A DNA stretch of 64,000 bases from Pseudoramibacter alactolyticus ATCC 23263 (GTDB taxonomy: Bacteria > Bacillota > Clostridia > Eubacteriales > Eubacteriaceae), in the NCBI RefSeq assembly GCF_000185505.1, contig NZ_GL622359.1:307782-371781 (forward strand), read 5' to 3'. Under the pieces are notes generated by a model. The model was given only the letters and a program-made list of their open reading frames with translations. It searched no databases and was not told where the DNA came from. The position numbers were made by a program, and so were the translations under genes. Positions within the stretch are counted from its first letter, which is position 1; every line of letters begins with the position of its first letter. Shown piece by piece: positions 60,950 through 64,000 of this stretch.

Positions 60950-62325
60950 GCGTGGTGGCCTCCGATTTCTGCATTGCGCGCCAAAGTGGTGGCGTGCTTT
61001 TGAAGATCCATGGCTTTAAAAACAGCACTTTTGCCATATCGTCTGCGAAGGGTGTTCAGGGTTTTTTGCAATTTTAGATCCTGGGAATCATTGTCGGGAT
61101 CGTCAAAAAAGCTAAGCTGATGAGGGGTAGTCTTGGCCTGAGAAACGCGATTGGCGGTGACCATTAATCGTTTAATGGTTAAGTCGGGATTGGCGATGCG
61201 TTCGTACAAAGCGAGGGTTTGACGGATGATCAGATCGGAACGGCAGGTTGGCGATGCAAAGTGGGTCGTACCATGTGCGTGCTTAGGAACACGCCGGCCA
61301 TAACGATCGATATGGATTTCCCCGCGATAGCGCCCAGAGTCAACCGATTCCCGGTCATATCCCAAATCGATGGTAACGCCTTCTGCTAAAAGTGATTGAT
61401 CCACAAGGTCGAGCACCAAAGCTTCCGCCATTTCCCGAAGGATCAGGGCGGCTTCTTCATAGCGATAGGGATGCTGGAGTACCTGACCGGAGCCAAGGGA
61501 ACGGCTCGTTGGGTGATAGTGTTTGATATCGGACAAGGTACAGGGTTCAATGCCCCAAGCGTGATCGATGAGAATTTCCGCGTCGATGCCGAAATGCCGG
61601 TAGAGGGATTCCTCGTCGGTGAAGGAACGCGCGGCAATATCCCCCATGGTGAATAATCGTTGGGATTGGAGTTTCTGAAGCGTCCCGGGACCAATGCGCC
61701 AGAAATCGGTCAGCGGCTGATAATCCCATAATTTTTCGCGGTAACTGCGCTCATCTAAAGCTGCGATGCGCACGCCATCGCCATTCGGTGAAACATGCTT
61801 GGCCACGATATCCATCGCGATCTTTGCCAGATAAAGGTTGGTGCCGATACCGGCGGTGGCGGTGATACCGGTGGTCTGCAGGATATCGCGGATGATGCGC
61901 ATGGCCAGTTCACGAGCTGTTAAACCGTAAGTTTTTAAATAAGGCGTCACGTCGATAAAAACTTCATTAATCGAATAAACGTGGATATCCTCCGGCGCGA
62001 TATACTGAAGATAAATGGCATAAATATCAGCGGAGACCTGGATATAATGGGCCATCTGCGGCGGTTCAATGATAAAGGGAATGGCCCGGCCAGTGCGCCG
62101 GGAAAGGCGATCTAACCGCTGACGCACCTCGAAGAGACGGGGGCGTCCGGGAACGCCGAGGGCCTCTAATGCCGGTGAAACGGCCAGACAAATTGTTTTG
62201 TCGGTCCGGTTTTTGTTGGCGACCACCAATCTCGTTTTGAGCGGATCAAGGCCTCGGTCCACACAGGCGACCGAGGCATAAAAGGATTTAAGATCGATGC
62301 AAAGGTATTGTGGCTGTGTTGTCAT
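60946..62325 (-). CDS. Y-family DNA polymerase with altered active site
   Basis: 459-aa Y-family polymerase of the UvrX/ImuB-like group, which copies damaged DNA. Palm motif I is CIDLKSFYASV with Asp11 present, but residue 20 is Ala where DinB-type enzymes have Glu. The second catalytic motif, normally YSIDE, reads YSINEVFID: Asn120 then Glu121. In E. coli DinB the equivalent Asp103-to-Asn change abolishes polymerase activity. GTNLYLAKIAMDIVAKH and the little-finger region are intact. It may be an inactive scaffold like ImuB. ATG 62325 follows an unusual run of eight G. Operon with the YolD-like gene. Confidence 0.9.
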   Translation of the reverse strand: MTTQPQYLCIDLKSFYASVACVDRGLDPLKTRLVVANKNRTDKTICLAVSPALEALGVPGRPRLFEVRQRLDRLSRRTGRAIPFIIEPPQMAHYIQVSADIYAIYLQYIAPEDIHVYSINEVFIDVTPYLKTYGLTARELAMRIIRDILQTTGITATAGIGTNLYLAKIAMDIVAKHVSPNGDGVRIAALDERSYREKLWDYQPLTDFWRIGPGTLQKLQSQRLFTMGDIAARSFTDEESLYRHFGIDAEILIDHAWGIEPCTLSDIKHYHPTSRSLGSGQVLQHPYRYEEAALILREMAEALVLDLVDQSLLAEGVTIDLGYDRESVDSGRYRGEIHIDRYGRRVPKHAHGTTHFASPTCRSDLIIRQTLALYERIANPDLTIKRLMVTANRVSQAKTTPHQLSFFDDPDNDSQDLKLQKTLNTLRRRYGKSAVFKAMDLQKHATTLARNAEIGGHHA

Positions 62326-62518
62326 GGCATCCCCCCCCAATAAAGTTCTTTATATAGAAATATATTATCATAAAAAATAATAAAAAGAAAAAATATTTTT
62401 GAATTTTAGTTTGGTGTGCAGTGGAAATCCGAATGCGCGTCGGGGGATGGATGAATCGCTTAAAAGAAATCGGAAAGGAACGAACGAATCGCCACGGCGG
62501 TTTAGAAAATAAGCCATA

Positions 62519-62542
62519 AAAAATCCACCTTGAAAGTGGATT
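62519..62542 (-). terminator. terminator of csoR-like gene
   Basis: AATCCAC / GTGGATT stem with a 7-nt loop and TTTTTT on the minus strand, about 14 nt past the stop. Confidence 0.75.
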
Positions 62543-62555
62543 GCCATGGTTAAAA

Positions 62556-62831
62556 TTATTTCATGTTGGCAAAGCGTTCCACGGCTTTGGCAAAACTGGC
62601 AATGGTTTTGTCCGCATCGCCATGTTCGATGCCATCGCGCACGCAATGATGAAGATGCCCTTCCAAAACAACCTGACCGACCTTGTGTGTGGCAGATTTG
62701 ACTGCGTTGATCTGGGCAAGGATGTCTTCGCAAGGGATGTCTTCGTCAATCATGCGGTCGATGGCCTGAACCTGACCGATAATTTTTTTTAAACGTCTGT
62801 GCAAATTTTCGGAGTCCATGCACTGTTTCAT
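62556..62831 (-). CDS. CsoR/DUF156-family metal-sensing repressor
   Basis: 91-aa all-helical transcription factor of the CsoR/RcnR/FrmR family. RLKKIIGQVQAIDRMIDED is the conserved helix, with the metal-site pattern Cys in PCEDILAQINAVKSA and His/Cys in GHLHHCV matching CsoR's Cys-His-Cys copper site. Others of this fold sense persulfide or formaldehyde, so the ligand is a guess. The start is ATG 62831 (GGTGGTGATAAC upstream). No copper exporter lies beside it, so its target is elsewhere or outside the window. Confidence 0.87.
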   Translation of the reverse strand: MKQCMDSENLHRRLKKIIGQVQAIDRMIDEDIPCEDILAQINAVKSATHKVGQVVLEGHLHHCVRDGIEHGDADKTIASFAKAVERFANMK

Positions 62832-62924
62832 GTTATCACCACCATATCTCGTCAATGTTTTGAATTATTATATCATTTAAGGGAAAGGATGCAAGCACCG
62901 GGATTTAAGGCTTGGGATTAAAAG

Positions 62925-62953
62925 TTGTCGCGGTATTTGGCGCATGCTATAAT
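62925..62953 (+). promoter_or_regulatory. radC promoter
   Basis: TTGTCG (62925-62930), 17 bp, TGCTATAAT extended -10 (TATAAT 62948-62953), about 35 bp before the ATG. Confidence 0.65.
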
Positions 62954-62987
62954 AAATAATAAATTGGCTGAAAGGCTGAGAGGAAAA

Positions 62988-63695
62988 ATGAAAATGCACA
63001 TGACGATTCGGGAGATGGCAGCAGATGACAAACCCAGAGAAAAAATGATGGCGCATGGCGCGAAGACCATGAGCAGCGCAGAGCTTATCGCCATCATTAT
63101 CGGTTCAGGCGAGCGTCGGGTGACCGCGGTGGATCTGGCGCGGAAATTGCTCCATGCCTATGACGATGATTTGAATCGTTTGTATCAGGCGTCGGTTTCA
63201 GAATTGTGCAACGATCAGGTGCTCAAGGGTATTGGCGTGGCTAAGGCCTGTAAAATCAAAGCAGCTCTGGAATTGGGGCACCGTATTCAGCGCCGACCTG
63301 ATCATTTTCCCGTGGTTAAGAATCCGGACGATGTCGCCGCGTTTTTAAATGAGGTCATTTGGGACATCAGACGAGAACATTTTTTTGTTTTATTGCTGGA
63401 CACCAAGCATAAAATTTTTAAAGCCGAGGAAGTCTCTGTCGGGACGCTCAATAGTTCTCTGGTGCATCCGCGGGAAGTTTTTTATCCGGCGATACGTCAA
63501 AGCGCTTCTGCAATTATTTTGGCGCACAATCACCCATCCGGGGATGTGACGCCGAGCGAGGAAGATCTGGCGCTGACGAATCGGTTAGTTCAGGTCGGCG
63601 AGATCATGGGCATTCCGATTCTTGATCATTTTATCGTTGGAGGTACGGTTTCTGCCGATTATTTTAGTTTTAAGCAAACCGGTTATATGGCATGA
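62988..63695 (+). CDS. radC: RadC-family (JAB/MPN+) protein
   Basis: 235-aa RadC homologue. Residues 1-100 contain helix-hairpin-helix-like sequence (SSAELIAIIIGSG and LKGIGVAKACKIKAALELG); the C-terminal half is a zinc metalloprotease-like MPN+ domain with HNHPSGDVTPSEED. The biochemical role is unsettled despite the DNA-repair name. The start is ATG 62988, 4 nt after GAGAGGA; further in-frame ATGs follow at 62994 and 63000. The usual downstream mreB is absent here. Confidence 0.93.
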   Translation: MKMHMTIREMAADDKPREKMMAHGAKTMSSAELIAIIIGSGERRVTAVDLARKLLHAYDDDLNRLYQASVSELCNDQVLKGIGVAKACKIKAALELGHRIQRRPDHFPVVKNPDDVAAFLNEVIWDIRREHFFVLLLDTKHKIFKAEEVSVGTLNSSLVHPREVFYPAIRQSASAIILAHNHPSGDVTPSEEDLALTNRLVQVGEIMGIPILDHFIVGGTVSADYFSFKQTGYMA

Positions 63696-63722
63696 GTAGT
63701 TTTAATTTTTTTTGAAAATGAA

Positions 63723-63751
63723 TTGATTTAACCGAGGCTTTACCATAAAAT
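63723..63751 (+). promoter_or_regulatory. promoter of RluA-like gene
   Basis: TTGATT (63723-63728), 17 bp, TAAAAT (63746-63751). The predicted start near 63758 affects the choice of start codon for the next gene. Confidence 0.5.
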
Positions 63752-63759
63752 TAAATACT

Positions 63760-64000
63760 GTGAATAATAAAGGAATTAATTACTATCATTACGAAAACCA
63801 ATGTGAAGAAGTAATGCCGCTGCGCGTTTATCTGCAGAAAATTCAGGGATACTCTAGTCGCATTTTGCGCCGAATCATTCGAGACGGCCGACTAATGATC
63901 AATGGAAAAGACCGCTGGCTTGTGGATGATGTTCACCGTGGCGACACGATAGAAGTGATGCTTCCAAGGGAATCTGTCGATGTGCGGCCGGTTCGGGGGA
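63760..64000 (+). CDS. RluA-family pseudouridine synthase, 5' part
   Basis: The frame runs off the window. The visible 80 residues match the N-terminal S4-like RNA-binding domain of RluD/RluA enzymes, with MPLRVYLQKIQGYSSRILRR, IIRDGRLMINGKDR and VHRGDTIEVMLP. Such enzymes isomerise uridine in rRNA or tRNA. The start is unclear: GTG 63760 is almost at the predicted transcription start, while AAAGGA (63769-63774) suggests a start just after it, possibly a non-ATG codon near 63781; ATG 63814 would cut into the domain. Confidence 0.8.
   Translation, partial: MNNKGINYYHYENQCEEVMPLRVYLQKIQGYSSRILRRIIRDGRLMINGKDRWLVDDVHRGDTIEVMLPRESVDVRPVRG

Noticed and set aside
62368-62520. Minus-strand frame continuing past the csoR-like gene
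   Set aside because: It overlaps the terminator and has a random-looking composition with no start signals.
1-64000. CRISPR arrays, tRNA or rRNA genes, insertion sequences
   Set aside because: No regularly spaced repeats, cloverleaf genes, rRNA segments or transposase motifs were found on reading through.

Overview
The window looks like chromosome of a low-to-mid G+C Gram-positive anaerobe of class Clostridia, probably an acetogen-like member of Eubacteriales (Eubacteriaceae-like). The evidence is strong AAGGAGG ribosome binding sites, an FMN riboswitch and a CIRCE element, a paired GlgC/GlgD ADP-glucose pyrophosphorylase, a K+-dependent membrane pyrophosphatase, ThyX, fused RibBA and ProWX, and a methyl-branch folate cluster (fhs-fchA-folD) beside a corrinoid-activator (RACo-like) ferredoxin. 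The genus is inference. No rRNA, tRNA, CRISPR array or complete insertion sequence was seen.

Layout. 1-3.7 kb: possible small RNA, membrane pyrophosphatase, a zinc-free S4 ribosomal protein and an unknown gene. 3.7-14.1 kb (minus): a six-gene glycogen operon, glgB-glgP-glgC-glgD-glgA-GH13, coding both synthesis and breakdown. 14.5-21.8 kb: aconitase, the RACo-like activator and the C1-folate trio. 22-25 kb: a membrane protein/XRE regulator pair, an alpha/beta-hydrolase homologue that has lost its catalytic Ser and His, and several tiny genes. 25-28.5 kb: an AT-richer accessory island with an FGGY sugar kinase, a beta-lactamase-like serine hydrolase and gene remnants. 28.5-37.3 kb: a frameshifted YcxB-like gene, lon under a CIRCE operator, an OpuA-type osmoprotectant transporter, a second candidate small RNA, tiny genes and an ECF S component.

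37.4-49.4 kb: metY-like sulfhydrylase, pantothenate operon (DUF2520 dehydrogenase-panB-panC-panD), unknown helical proteins, Nudix hydrolase, the FMN-riboswitch-controlled ribD-ribE-ribBA-ribH operon, a HAD phosphatase and purC. 49.6-54.9 kb: divergent aspartate-family genes, thrC-thrB leftward and hom-lysC rightward. 55-64 kb: thyX, a YgjP-like metalloprotease, two pseudogenes (DUF1097 and a flavin disulfide oxidoreductase), a 3-hydroxyacyl-CoA dehydrogenase/nitroreductase pair, a Y-family polymerase/YolD operon, a CsoR-type regulator, radC and the start of an RluA-type pseudouridine synthase.

Most of the window is core metabolism. The most unusual points are: a Y-family polymerase whose catalytic SIDE motif reads SINE; the hydrolase-fold protein with Cys and Arg in place of the catalytic Ser and His, flanked by highly basic tails; CIRCE control of lon together with a promoter-proximal terminator-like hairpin; two promoter-plus-terminator units that may make small RNAs; several tiny genes with good expression signals; and three genes broken by frameshifts.
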